This document shows, piece after piece, positions 12,501 to 21,076 of a stretch of 64,000 nt of DNA (its first letter is position 1; the number at the start of each line of letters is the position of its first letter). The stretch is from NCBI RefSeq assembly GCF_017916325.1, contig NC_090159.1, forward strand, positions 539,501-603,500. Reading direction: 5' to 3'. The position numbers and the translations under genes were made by a program. The DNA is from Leishmania martiniquensis (Eukaryota > Euglenozoa > Kinetoplastea > Trypanosomatida > Trypanosomatidae). Below the pieces are notes generated by a model. The model saw only the letters and a list, made by a program, of their open reading frames with translations, had not been told where the DNA came from and searched no databases.

Positions 12501-15223
12501 CCTCAGCGCTGAGCTCTACCCTCGCAGCCGCGCGATACGAGGTGACGGCAGTGGGACTCTGCGGCGTGGACACGTGGGACCTAGGCGACTCGCGCACCTT
12601 CAGCGATGACGCGCAGGCGATGGTGATCGCTCAAGCCCACAGCAACGGTAGCTTGGATGCTGTGCTGCCGTTTATCCTCGGCGACGCAGACGATAGAAAG
12701 GGAACCGTGGACGCAGGCGGCGCCACAGTGAACATCGCTAGCGCCACTGGGGAGTGCATGGCTGCCCTTGATGCGGCTTCCACAACAGCGAAGAAGGCTA
12801 GTGGTGCACTCTTGCTCTATGACATCCTACGCCGATCCAAAAAGCAGAAGCCGGGCAGCCCCACTATCCCCGCTGGCAATGATGCAGAGCAGCTGCCGCA
12901 TCAGCCGCGTCCCGCCGCAGCAAACGTCGGCGCCACAGCGGACGGGGCGCCCCTTCGCCAGTGCGGCGGCGCTCCTGTGTCTCGCTCACCGACTTCGCCA
13001 CCCTCGAGGAGCGTTGCACCACCCGCCACAACGGCAGCCGTAGCTGGTCCACGGGCTGCGACAGCGTGGCCAAGTAAGGAAGACACCGGCCTCAGCGACG
13101 GGCCCGTACGCTATCCGGGCTGGTGCGCAAACGCCGCGCCTCCTGCGCCGCCTCCGCCGACACCGCCACCAGTCCACTTCACGCCGCACACAATTGGTGA
13201 GCTGGTGCGCGATGCGCTGCCGTCGTCATGGAGTCGATCGCCCACTGCGACAGGCATCGCCGCAGCACTTTCCTCTACGCCCGACTCCCCTATGCACGAC
13301 GCCACAGACGACATGTGCGACGGCGCCACCGGTCACATCCTGTCTCCTATTCCGTACCCGCAGGCGAAGCAGAACGCGCTTGTGCGCGTGTACCCGGTGT
13401 CCCTGCTGCGGCATATGGGCCTGCTGCACCCCCTCGACACTACCCCAGATGCTGACCCAGACACTGGGTTGCCCGTGCTCATCTCCGCCCACGAGGCCTT
13501 CAAACCGTGGGAGGCGCGGTGGCTGAGGGCCGAGAGCATAAGCACAGCCACCGCGCTGCCACTGCTGATGCGTACTTCGCTCACGACTAGCGCCAAGTCG
13601 GCGGCGCTCGCATTGGCGTCGGCGGAGGCGAGCACACTGGCGTCAGTTGTGGCGCCGAGCGGCTCTGACGTGGTCATAAACGTGCCGCAGTGCGCGTTTT
13701 CGCAGTCGTCCTTACTCTCTTTGTCCGCACCGAGCGGGCTGCGGCGCCCTCGACGCATGACAGCAGCCGCATGGCCGACGCCGCTATCTCTGATCTCTGA
13801 TTTGGCGGAAAGAGAGACGGAGGTGGATGAGGCACACCAAGGAAGCAGGAGCTCCGGCGATGGGGAGACCGACGCGCCGACATTCCTGACCGAGGGTGGG
13901 GCGGAATGGACTCCCCCGAGGGCGCTCCCCGCGACCCACGCCAGCTCTCTTTCCTCTCCCGCGGCGGCAGCGGTGGAGAGGACGAGTGTCGTGTCTCGCT
14001 GTTCGACCACGGTGGAGGACACCGCTGCCACGTCAGGTGCGCCGGTACCGCAAGGGCCACAGGGGACCGACACACGTACCTCTCTCATCACAGGGTGGGC
14101 GGCTGCCCCCGGCGCGATCCGCGACGGCTGGGAGGCGTTGCCGCGACGGCCCACGGCTGCTCATCCGAGCACTGCTCTTGCGCGCCCAAACCGCTCGCGC
14201 ACTCTGCTCCTCCCACCTGCACCACCGACTGTCGCGCAGTCGCTGGGGAAACAGAAGGTGGCGTATTTACGTGATGCCTTGGAGGGCGTGGATGAGAATG
14301 TGCTCCGTTGGAGGGAGGATCAGATGATGCTGGCGCACATAGCGAGCCAGCTGGACCTCTCACGGCAGGCGCCACGACCGCCCTGTGCCAACGCTGCAGC
14401 CACCGCCGATGGCGCCATTAGCGGCTCACCGAAGGAGGCTATTCCTACTTTGGGTGCGTACACCTCTCAGCTCATTCGCTTGTGGCGGCAGCGCGCTGGC
14501 GACGCGATGGTGGCGGCTGTTGCTGCGGCCTTCAGAATCGTCGGAACTGAGGAAGCCACAGAGGCGTCTGGTGGCGCGTCCGCGCAGGACGCGGGGGCCA
14601 ACACAAACGCCGGCGTTGCGGCGACCGTTGCCATGTCACGTACCACCACTACCCGCTTACGAGCTGCAAAGATGGGCAATGGCAGGTGGCCGACCCGGCG
14701 GCCAAATACCAGCGGTAACAGGGTGGCAAGAAAGGTGAGGGCTTCGCCGCGCCAGCGCGAGCCGGCAGTCACGTTGCCGTCCTCTCGGCCAAAGGGGCAA
14801 GGGAGCCATGGAAAGGTGCTCAACCCCATAGCCGCGTACACATCGTTTCTGCAGGAGAGACGGACCGCAGCATTCGGGCTCGAGCTCTTGGCCCTCTCAG
14901 TGCCCAGTGAGCCACAGACAGCGCCAACACGGGTGCAGCGCCGCACGGACCGCGGCGCCGACGCCTTGTCGTCGACCAGGGCCACAGCGCCATCATATGG
15001 ATGGAGGTCAAGGCCAGGCATGCCGGCGGCTGCGACAACTGCAAGGCCATCTAAAGCCGCTCCTCACCTTGAGGCGAGGCTTCCCATGATTGCGGTGCAG
15101 CAGGAGGTGCAGCCGATTCGAGTGAGCCTGCCCTCAACGCTCTGCAAGGATGAGGGGGAGCGGATGTGGCTGCGGCGCTTCGAGGCCGCCTTCAACAGTG
15201 CCGACAACAGTAGCAGCCGCTGA
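6503..15223 (+). CDS. Giant WD40-like repeat protein
   Basis: This single 2906-residue open frame is the longest in the window. WD40-like blades are visible but degenerate: near residues 845-925 (SSKDGLLKVWDTTCGRFV), about 1210-1235 (ILMADHSIRVYDERG), about 1440-1475 (FSTDMWCVWCYETGKRL), about 1565-1590 (LLCSGHVCEVRRYD) and about 1900-1915 (LLVFAAGFDGSVRVFRM). They imply two or more beta-propellers separated by long Ala/Gly/Ser/Pro-rich linkers. Residues 60-115 form an ordered N-terminal block (LYRQIRGRYNPTQIPLSSF). Near residue 2584 a helical motif (KVAYLRDALEGVDENV) precedes a basic tail. It is likely a scaffold; large WD40 proteins of this kind are common in the flagellum, but location cannot be read here. 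An alternative start is the ATG at 6575. Confidence 0.88.
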   Translation: MEWIGLGDGISRGGGGGRSREVLLMSEASSQQRTTRARAHAAQYLMMDSDNACMPLLPDDPGKRISLYRQIRGRYNPTQIPLSSFSCAAYLGAGDVAQLAALFREFSLFSNEVVNTLDTDDGSGSSSNAEGKAKVVVGVTEVNAKARTTKSAVALPGHEGKATPRSTSRAQPAVGTPDPSPPAVADAVQGKAGMGLLRCVAQRPPRALVASERPLVPSPPSVAGALTTAAGETALSLPPAPPAARKAVAGPTAPTVPKVTAVDRREVAEPFTTESCDSALTMGWLVEVLWEMVIANSAQSTRFSGGCGGAVATAAVIASEPTPMPPSGPLPESKPDTGDYHLYCNAAVENGGAAHGAATCFNTAANAIHHARRRNARLDQLRHFKAELTLWAEHLAQKCDEREHRALWQQCVAQEEVLERYQACVLHSQAPRVMGTQSAVTPGSAAAALSPRAKVLSFANFEAATTPTSGKAAINTSPRRGGAGGARGNVSWGVPYVDDSAGAAAAPTLAERGVLCPSPLSSAIGPIKLLTSPQTCILSATEQQRPQEMCAHTDMSDAAEVLSMRNNESGGGLAHPSPSTELLQSTVSSFTGSATLLPPNASGMVAGVTSPTVSASVTGMGSATADRNLLAAKAQLAAPALKDLLLQPAQLYAFLWTSSAASRLAEEKKRDKHRNHQRVRMARGTQPSTSHGGDRSAGGSSMSPTGTPLSPRRSRAAPVQHLVCWSDVVGNLLMELETPWVLQRHDSAYTRVPTALLEDATAIVGPRSFSGAREDDGDDDDSVDDGLGLGGGAGNGAGMAGSGRSRQRRQHKSDFGNEAAALQQRAMLFNSLGAAAESTLGVLHSQSADQILACPTQRYVVTSSKDGLLKVWDTTCGRFVSTIMNVGQSWVLAMTFLHGGEFLMVATSAAEITVVNFPAGGVLLKLRGCTSLATAVPQVKQPSTLFTKRYGLKPGECGRHKPTRSDGGGLLGAAAAARVMEYTERESEPIVARPIVGYVTPTAAYYDAETSFFFFGTMSGMIGCVDLAAVLSRTALHAAAASAGWAYPLQVYGSAFAHPGMRQPKVGAAAPPASEMPLQSPEAAATSSRSPIAACRKTRATPSFSAAASGATGAASGGVPVNRLFYCSVGHCIISSDPDGGVMRTPFTTAADTLDYALGAPTVVMETAKPIRFMVSCASGRRFVTVHSDRRAFLWAVGRTLTECVHQYPQEAYDIISVCFMPPRQQVSILMADHSIRVYDERGSRPLTSIQPPRGLSSRVEDIASVTLKCSANDVDGCLTYLPAMQRLVCGLRGPVLYEPAARAPPRSGTSVDIAMDLEASAGPDVLERKKAAPNDAAAAAKEARSPSSAAALSLESSLLLPPLPQATLSFYAPTSGSHEATKQATVLASRRQCDASVSMSSFAEVGTRDLESSTTSTEAKKGRQQRQVKAALQKYHQRLQPHQAHSSAVIGLLLDAERGELHSFSTDMWCVWCYETGKRLRAPLHVPHAAEKELVVGGRRALLTCCSWSTEGRTRVLVGTRDSRVLTLDARVGSVISSTDPFTQSARGPTSGACSPALLADKDISAIACSGSRTLLCSGHVCEVRRYDAASVPQPNGEEKFISMRVELPSDSPAAMPSSAQGVGTGVTLTSATTAAAKDTKSSTSAARGGCIDTTITACCVVRESHLCLGTTDTQLFFYRMVDRSSPLHVEVLCDAHGVPDVGRIVSLKYLDGPGQDMLLAVVDTGVLFVYSYTLQRTLGRYTFPVLGSGVPSTAPLVPTPRGQMRDSQQHEHYITSVDLARGVLGSPQLSLLTMACGDSAGHVHVVPLAQLLSEASSAASREGGMNGAARVPKSHELRVLASFPASRGGVSSLAALGINPNWRPTVGMPCHGAVAPPSSELTQADGDGYADASSTAPVVLSIAPFAEPHLLVFAAGFDGSVRVFRMCAGAPPQQDLVAGHPYALSSFAGGRSSVVTQLHLHLPTVPHRSYTKMSHIRAPLSIPLGQSASFRTVGGGGASALSSTLAAARYEVTAVGLCGVDTWDLGDSRTFSDDAQAMVIAQAHSNGSLDAVLPFILGDADDRKGTVDAGGATVNIASATGECMAALDAASTTAKKASGALLLYDILRRSKKQKPGSPTIPAGNDAEQLPHQPRPAAANVGATADGAPLRQCGGAPVSRSPTSPPSRSVAPPATTAAVAGPRAATAWPSKEDTGLSDGPVRYPGWCANAAPPAPPPPTPPPVHFTPHTIGELVRDALPSSWSRSPTATGIAAALSSTPDSPMHDATDDMCDGATGHILSPIPYPQAKQNALVRVYPVSLLRHMGLLHPLDTTPDADPDTGLPVLISAHEAFKPWEARWLRAESISTATALPLLMRTSLTTSAKSAALALASAEASTLASVVAPSGSDVVINVPQCAFSQSSLLSLSAPSGLRRPRRMTAAAWPTPLSLISDLAERETEVDEAHQGSRSSGDGETDAPTFLTEGGAEWTPPRALPATHASSLSSPAAAAVERTSVVSRCSTTVEDTAATSGAPVPQGPQGTDTRTSLITGWAAAPGAIRDGWEALPRRPTAAHPSTALARPNRSRTLLLPPAPPTVAQSLGKQKVAYLRDALEGVDENVLRWREDQMMLAHIASQLDLSRQAPRPPCANAAATADGAISGSPKEAIPTLGAYTSQLIRLWRQRAGDAMVAAVAAAFRIVGTEEATEASGGASAQDAGANTNAGVAATVAMSRTTTTRLRAAKMGNGRWPTRRPNTSGNRVARKVRASPRQREPAVTLPSSRPKGQGSHGKVLNPIAAYTSFLQERRTAAFGLELLALSVPSEPQTAPTRVQRRTDRGADALSSTRATAPSYGWRSRPGMPAAATTARPSKAAPHLEARLPMIAVQQEVQPIRVSLPSTLCKDEGERMWLRRFEAAFNSADNSSSR

Positions 15224-16488
15224 TCACCGTGGCGGGCGTTCTTGAGACAGCTCAGCTGCAGCAGCTTTTGGTGTACCATCCAGTTCTGACTTCCCTCTCG
15301 ACCATTTTTTTTTTCTGACGCTCCCTTGTCATATATATATATATATGTATGCACACGTCGAGGTGACTACACGCGGCCTCCTGATGGAGCACGCGCTGCC
15401 CCTCACTCCGACCCCTCTTCTCTTCTTCCCCCCTCCGCCTTGCACTGGCGACACGCACACACACACGCATGCACGCACATGCGCAAGCATAAGACACCCG
15501 CGCGTGTGTGCTTTGGTGCCCGGTGTGCATCTTAAGGCGCCGAAGTGCAGTTGTGGATGCATTCTGGCGCCGATGCTACCCGTGTGCGCGTGCCCTGTGT
15601 ACATAGGAAGCCATGTGCCCTTTCGTGTGTGTGTGTGTGCAGCCGGTGCACACGCATGTACGATCTCATCAATGTAAGCCATCTGGTAGACAGCCTCCCC
15701 CTCCCCCCAAGCGCGTGCACCATGTATAGTTGCCCAGTTCCTTTGCCCTGCTGTGAAACCGCGCGGCAGAGACGGGCACGCGCCACCACCTCGTGGAACG
15801 CTCCCCTTTTTCCTCCGCGTCTCACGCCGGCACGCGTGTGTCGATGCGGCGGGCACTGAGCTGCTCCTTTTATCGCCGTTTCCACCCCGCTTTCCGTCAC
15901 ATCTTGCGGTCATCGCCGCCGACACCCGTGCAGGTGTACACTAATTCGCCACACGCGCGCTTGCGCACATCTGAATCTTGCCCAAGCCTGGCCATGGAAG
16001 GGTCCTGCCCGTCTCGAGGGTATGCGAGAAGGCCATGGCTGCCGCGACACACCTTCCGTCGGCCGGCACTGGTGGTGTGGCCAGTCGTCTGGACATCAAA
16101 TGTACGCTGACGCATCATCTTCCCCCCCTCTCCCCCCCAGTACATCGCTCCCGTCCCCTCCTCGCTACGATGCCTGCCCACCGTACGAGCTGTCGCTTTC
16201 TGCCTGACGGCTCTTCACGATGACCTGTGCTCGCACGTACTCAGGCAAAAAGGGCACCTCTTCGCCTTTTCTCGTCCGCTTCCGCTTCTCACACGCCTCA
16301 CTCTCCTCCCGCCGCGAAGCAGCGCTTCCCCCCTCGGTTCTCAGCTCCTCATGTACTCTGGGCTCCTTTCTTCACATCGCTGCTTGCGAGCCAGTTGAAG
16401 CGCCGTCCCCATCCAACCTTCGGCGCAGAAGCGCTTTGCGTGCTTGCGTACTCGAAGTACTCGCGCTTTCTCTGCACCTTGATGTGGC
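15224..16488. other. 3' flank of the WD40 gene, no gene seen
   Basis: Non-coding. It includes a T-run at about 15304-15313, a (TA)n tract at 15331-15350, CA/GT microsatellites near 15460 and 15630, and CT-rich tracts near 16120-16140 and 16260-16330. Open frames here are short and of low complexity. Confidence 0.6.
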
Positions 16489-16723
16489 TCTGTGTGGCGG
16501 CGACAGCGCTAGTCCTTCACCAGAAAAAAAAGAAGGGGACACGGAGAGCTGAGCAGAGCTCCGTGAGGTGCACTTCCCCGATTTGGCGGCAGAGTGCTTC
16601 GTCCTGGACGGCGAGGGCTGCGTCGTCGTTGCGCTGCAGTCTGAATGGACTGAGATGCGTCTGCCCACCCACGTGTATACTTGTATATATATATATGTAC
16701 ATATATATTTGTGGGCGTGTGTG
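16489..16723. repeat. 235 bp dispersed repeat, copy 1
   Basis: This segment recurs at 59137-59370 in direct orientation. By eye the two differ by two substitutions (near 16503 and 16601) and one A in a short A-run (8 versus 7). It contains the A-run, a small GAGCT/AGCTC inverted repeat with a 6 nt loop, and a TA-rich tail (about 16683-16710). Flanks on both sides are unrelated. The position downstream of a stop codon fits a 3' UTR element; it could be a SIDER-type degenerate retroposon fragment, but I cannot confirm that without a consensus. Confidence 0.85.
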
Positions 16724-17412
16724 CGTGGTGGAATGGACACGTTCGGGGGAAGCAAACGTCAATAGCGTCAGTGACACCTCCTGCCTCCTCCGTGTTGTGC
16801 TTGGAGAGGCGGGTGTGCATGCACAAGTGTGCATGGGCTCTTCTCTTCGCTTCCTCAGTTTGTGCAAAGAAAAGGGAGATGGTGTGGAAAGAGAAGGTGG
16901 GGGTGGGGGCGACGCGCACACTGCTGTGCGACTCGATGATGCGCTGCCTCGTCTACTGTACTTGAAAGAATACTTGCAAGGGCGAAGAAAAGGGAGCAGC
17001 ACTATCCGCACCGCAGGCCGTGGCGGCGCCGCCTCCCCGAGCGCGCCGCTGGCTGGTGAGGGTGCGGGAGACAAATGTAAGCTGTGCTGGTGCCCCAGGC
17101 GGCACCGTCTGCGGCTTCCTCCTCCACTCGCCCAACCCTCCCTTTTTTCTCCTCAGAGCACTGACGAGAGCGGAGCAGGACAACCAAAGCCAACGCAAAG
17201 GTGACAGGCTTCTCACGACACACAGACGCTGACACAATACTGCTTGCTTGGCGCGGGCCTCTTTCCTTCCGCCTCCCCTCCCCCCTTATTTCACCTGCGG
17301 CCAAGCGACGACGCATGCGCACGGAGAGGGGCCCCAAGGACGGCACTGCTGAGCACACGCGGTCCACGGACGAAAACAAAAACAGCAACCGCAAACCTCC
17401 TCGCCGATACAG
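16724..17412. other. Spacer upstream of the START gene
   Basis: No gene is supported. A CT-rich tract at about 17259-17295 followed by the first AG at 17304-17305 is a plausible trans-splice acceptor, giving a leader of about 107 nt before the ATG at 17413. Confidence 0.5.
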
Positions 17413-19254
17413 ATGGCTTACCTGCTGCAGTCGACGCCGTATGCGGTTGCTGAGGATGCGAGAGACGGCCCCGCTAATGTTCTCCTGCGCCGAGTCCGCT
17501 CTCTCCTCCACGTAGAGTCGTCTCAGGTGGCGCGTGCAAGCAACTACATGGGTGGCGTCAGCCGCGGTACTCTCACGTGGTGCGAGAGACGCGGTGATGC
17601 CTCGTCTGCGAGCTGCCGCGAGCAGCGGCGACTCTCAGTGCATGGTAGCGCTGGAGGGTTGCGTGCTCCTGAGGCGGCAGGCGTCGCTGAACACGGTGGC
17701 GGCTCTGCGACAGCAGCCGCTAACCTACCTCCTCCCAAACGTGCCCCACCACCGGTGGCACCGTGCACCAGCAACAAGCCTCTTTTCCACCTCGCCGGCG
17801 GTGGCGCTGGGCAGGCTGATCGAACCACAGATGCGGAACTCTACGAGCATGCGGTGGACTACACTGACTTGGAGGGGGTACTGCGGTGTCCTCTGCCGCC
17901 GGTGCCGGGCTGCCCGACGCCGTGCGCCTTGGGCACAACCTTTCTAGACCGAGAAGGAAATTGCAGCGCTACCGCGGCTGCCATTCCATTGCCGTCATCT
18001 CTGTCTTCAGCCGATCCACCATTGACGTTCCGCTGCATCGCTGCCGACCCCCACACCGGCATTTCGATATTCAGCACCCCAGTCAAGGGGGCCCCAGTGC
18101 ATCTCATGCGCGCCTACGCGGTACTGCCGTGCTCGCCCAGGAACGTGCTGCGCTACATGGATCAGGACATTCGCCCCCAGTGGGATGCGCATATACGTCG
18201 TAGCGCGCTGCTGCGAGAGCTGACACCGCCTGAGCATGCCAAGGCGGTGGAGCTTCCGCATCATCTCTCGAGCTCCATCAACAGAGCGCGGGCGGCTGCT
18301 GGCCAGCGCCGCCCAATCAGCGTTCAAGCGCGGAGCCGAGGCACGCCCGGCCCGCTCGAGCCATCCTCTCCACGTACCATTGCGGCTACTAACAGTGGCC
18401 GTGGCAGTGCGGCGGCGTCTGGCCCTGCCACTGCCGCCGTCGACTCGCCGGGTACTTTTCAGTATCGACCTGGTCAGCGCCGCGTTGCCATTCACTACCT
18501 TGAGATATGCAGCCCAGTTCCGTTTGTTCAAGACCGCGATTTCGAAGTCGTCGTCGCGGAGGAGGTGCGGCTGGATGGGACGGCGCTTATGAAAGCTTTC
18601 TCTACCCCGTCGGGCTCCCACATACCCCTCGACCGGCATCAGCGGCGCTACGTGCGCGCTGTGGTGCAACTCTCTGGCATGGTAGCCCGCCCCCTCGACG
18701 CTGCACGCCTAGAGGAGGTGCTGCCGCCGGTGCTGCTGCGACACCACCAAGCGGCACTCCAGAAGGGTTGCACGCAAATAAATTGTGAAACGAAGGATAA
18801 GCCCGGTGCTGCCGCCATCGTCTCGGGCGACGCGGCAGGTGGCGCCGCCACGCTTGCCGCGCCACGCCAGTACTGTGTCGTGGAGTGCGTTGGCCTTGTA
18901 CACCCCATGGGCTTGCTACCCGCAGCACTGGCCAACATTGTCGTCTCTGCCCAACTGAACACGATGCGTCAGATGCAGGCCTTCATCATGCAACACCCCA
19001 TGTCCACCCTCCGCTGGGGGCATGCTGTACTCGCGGCAAATAGAGAGGCGACTGACCAGCCGCAGCCGTTGCCGTCACCCTCACCACGCAAAGGTAGCCG
19101 AGGAGAGGCGACTCGAGAGGGCGGCACCTCTCCGAGAGTACGGGAGCTTAAGCAGGAGCCAAGCAGTGCCGCCTCACTCCCTGCACCTTCTGCTGCGTCT
19201 CGTGCCTCGTCGTGGTGGCGGCGGCAGATGCGCGGCTTCGCGCCTCATTTGTAA
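17413..19254 (+). CDS. START-domain lipid-binding protein
   Basis: 613 residues. The START fold binds a single lipid or sterol in a hydrophobic pocket and usually moves or senses lipids between membranes. Hallmarks appear in order: FRCIAADPHTGISIFSTPVK at about 205, RAYAVLPCSPRNVLRYM with RPQWDAHI (W257), HYLEICSPVPFVQDRDFEVV with the typical RDF at about 375-377, then RYVRAVVQLSGMVARPL, and a closing helix region (LLPAALANIVVSAQLNTMRQ) at about 500-520. The family domain is near 210 residues. Here it spans about 320 because of a low-complexity insert at about 285-355 and another at about 465-490. Residues 1-200 and the basic Ser/Pro-rich tail look disordered. No signal peptide or clear membrane segment is seen. 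The ligand cannot be inferred. Confidence 0.82.
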   Translation: MAYLLQSTPYAVAEDARDGPANVLLRRVRSLLHVESSQVARASNYMGGVSRGTLTWCERRGDASSASCREQRRLSVHGSAGGLRAPEAAGVAEHGGGSATAAANLPPPKRAPPPVAPCTSNKPLFHLAGGGAGQADRTTDAELYEHAVDYTDLEGVLRCPLPPVPGCPTPCALGTTFLDREGNCSATAAAIPLPSSLSSADPPLTFRCIAADPHTGISIFSTPVKGAPVHLMRAYAVLPCSPRNVLRYMDQDIRPQWDAHIRRSALLRELTPPEHAKAVELPHHLSSSINRARAAAGQRRPISVQARSRGTPGPLEPSSPRTIAATNSGRGSAAASGPATAAVDSPGTFQYRPGQRRVAIHYLEICSPVPFVQDRDFEVVVAEEVRLDGTALMKAFSTPSGSHIPLDRHQRRYVRAVVQLSGMVARPLDAARLEEVLPPVLLRHHQAALQKGCTQINCETKDKPGAAAIVSGDAAGGAATLAAPRQYCVVECVGLVHPMGLLPAALANIVVSAQLNTMRQMQAFIMQHPMSTLRWGHAVLAANREATDQPQPLPSPSPRKGSRGEATREGGTSPRVRELKQEPSSAASLPAPSAASRASSWWRRQMRGFAPHL

Positions 19255-19735
19255 TCGGGTCTTTGGTGATGACCGCAACGCACGCGCAAACGGAAGAGAA
19301 AAAAGAGATTAGGCAGAGAGGGCAGTGGCCATCGCGGCTGCTCGCTCGCCCGGCGGCTTTGCGCGTTCTTTCGCTTTCGGATCGGTGCGCGTGTACGTCT
19401 GCATGCGCGCGCGGGCAAGCCGAACGGCGCCCCCCTTCCCCCCTCTCTATCCCCTCATTTTTTCCCTTTCGTTTGTCTGCCTGTCGTTGTCTTGAATGAG
19501 ATCGCCTGCCCCGAGAGCGCGGCACCGCTTCTGCCTTCCCCCCCCGCACACTCACACGCTGAAAGCTGAGCTGCGGCTCACGAGCTCTCTCTCTGACGAC
19601 AGCATTGCGAAGCCCCACGCCTCCGTCGTCGTTGACTGCTGCTCCATCTCCCCTCACGAGCGCGCTCATCCACAGGGGGCCCGATCGCATCCTAAGAAGA
19701 ACTCTCCCTCCGCCTGCACTAGCGTGTGCGAACCC
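19255..19735. other. Spacer and leader region before the PWP1 gene
   Basis: A pyrimidine tract at about 19435-19492 ends in AG at 19499-19500, a good splice-acceptor candidate. It would leave a 235 nt leader before the ATG at 19736. The frame is open upstream to 19496, but that ATG overlaps the splice site and would be removed. Confidence 0.55.
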
Positions 19736-21076
19736 ATGCTGACCACATTCTGCTGGGTGCCCAAGGGGGCCATGAAGGCCATCCCGATCCTCTCCACAGA
19801 CACAGCTGAGCAGGCGCGCGTGAAGTTGCGCCATCAGCACCCCGAGTACGTTGAGGAAGAGGAGCAGCAGCAGAGGCATGCCAAGAAGACTCGGGCTGCT
19901 GCCGAGGTGGCAGAGAGCGGGGATGACTGCGTCGACGACGACGAGGACGGCGCGGACGCGGACATCGATGACACGCTGCGCGTGTTTGCCGGCGGCGGCC
20001 CCGGCGCTGTGCTCGAGGAGGTCGAGTCAGACGACGAGGAGGAACTGGAGGACACCATCTTGAAGCCGACGGATCTCGTGTTCACCGTGGCGTGCGCCGA
20101 TGCAGAGGCCCCGCGGCTGGAGATGTACGTCTACGACGAGCCGGAGGACAACATGTACGTGCACCACGACATGGAGATCGCGGCCTTTCCGCTTTGCAGC
20201 TCGTGGCTGACAGACGGCACCATGTCGATGCTAGCGGTGGGGACCATGCTGCCCTTCATCGAGATTTGGGCCTTGGATGTGATGGACTCCGTCGAGCCGG
20301 CCATCGTCCTCGGCGGGTGCGAGCGGCAGTCGCACAACTACTCCAAAAAAATGCTGAAGCGGAACTTGAAGGCAGACTCGCACACAGATGCGGTCCTTTC
20401 GGTGAGGTGGAACACTGTTGCGCAGAATATCTTTGTCTCTGGCAGTGCTGATCGCACCATCAAACTGTGGGATCTCAACCAGGGAGGTGTCTGCCTCGGT
20501 ACGTATAGTGAGCCGGAGAAGGTTCAGTCGCTCGACTGGCACGCGATGGAGGCGAACCTACTGCTTTCCGGCGGCTTCGATGCGAACATGGTGCTTCGCG
20601 ATTGCCGCCAGCCGGATCAAGCGGCGCAGCGCTACGAGCTGCCAACCGTCATCGAGCATGTGGAGTTCGTCCCATTGGCCGGCGCAGCCGCTCAACCGGC
20701 CCCTATGGTGATGGCGTCGACGAGTGGGGGTCACTGGGCTGCGTTCGACGCGCGCATGGCGAGCAGCGGTGTGGGTCACAGCTCCGCCACCCCGCTTTGG
20801 CAGCTGCAGCCGCACCAAGCCGACATGACGTTTAGCTGCTCTCGGCAGGTCCCCGGCCTCTTTGCGACCGGCGGCAAGGAGGGCGAAATCGCGCTGTGGG
20901 ATGGGCGGGACCGCAGCGCCGCCCCGAGAATGATCGTCTCGCGAAGCTACAAGACGGGCTCGGTGCTGTCACTCAGTTTTCACCCAAACTCGCCCCACAT
21001 CTTGGGTGCAGGCGGCGCAGCCGGCGCACCACTGGTGTACACCATCACCTCCGACATCCACGATGTCTTTAGGTAA
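19736..21076 (+). CDS. PWP1: PWP1-type WD40 protein (ribosome biogenesis)
   Basis: 446 residues. PWP1 is a nucleolar WD40 protein needed for large-subunit ribosome assembly in yeast and linked to Pol I transcription in animals. The family N-terminus is clear (FCWVPKGAMKAIP), followed by an acidic stretch at about 62-110 and the PWP1-specific block ILKPTDLVFTVACADAE / LEMYVYDEPEDNMYVHHDME. Next comes a blade with IEIWALDVMDSVEPAIVLGG. WD repeats follow at about 217-250 (HTDAVLSVRWN ... SGSADRTIKLWDLN), 260-290 (LLLSGGFDANMVLRDCR) and about 380-400 (GGKEGEIALWDGRD). The start at 19736 matches the family N-terminus and lies after the likely splice site at 19500. The length is close to animal and yeast PWP1. 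No damage is seen. Confidence 0.93.
   Translation: MLTTFCWVPKGAMKAIPILSTDTAEQARVKLRHQHPEYVEEEEQQQRHAKKTRAAAEVAESGDDCVDDDEDGADADIDDTLRVFAGGGPGAVLEEVESDDEEELEDTILKPTDLVFTVACADAEAPRLEMYVYDEPEDNMYVHHDMEIAAFPLCSSWLTDGTMSMLAVGTMLPFIEIWALDVMDSVEPAIVLGGCERQSHNYSKKMLKRNLKADSHTDAVLSVRWNTVAQNIFVSGSADRTIKLWDLNQGGVCLGTYSEPEKVQSLDWHAMEANLLLSGGFDANMVLRDCRQPDQAAQRYELPTVIEHVEFVPLAGAAAQPAPMVMASTSGGHWAAFDARMASSGVGHSSATPLWQLQPHQADMTFSCSRQVPGLFATGGKEGEIALWDGRDRSAAPRMIVSRSYKTGSVLSLSFHPNSPHILGAGGAAGAPLVYTITSDIHDVFR

Noticed and set aside
13333..14154. Minus-strand open frame of 273 codons
   Set aside because: Lies inside the WD40 gene on the opposite strand with Ser/Ala-rich filler sequence only.
16227..17204. 325-codon open frame across the dispersed repeat
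   Set aside because: It runs through microsatellites and the repeat, has no splice support and no protein-like pattern; the same phase breaks in the second repeat copy.
19496..19735. N-terminal extension of the PWP1 frame
   Set aside because: The upstream ATG overlaps the likely splice acceptor at 19499-19500, and the PWP1 family N-terminus begins at 19736.
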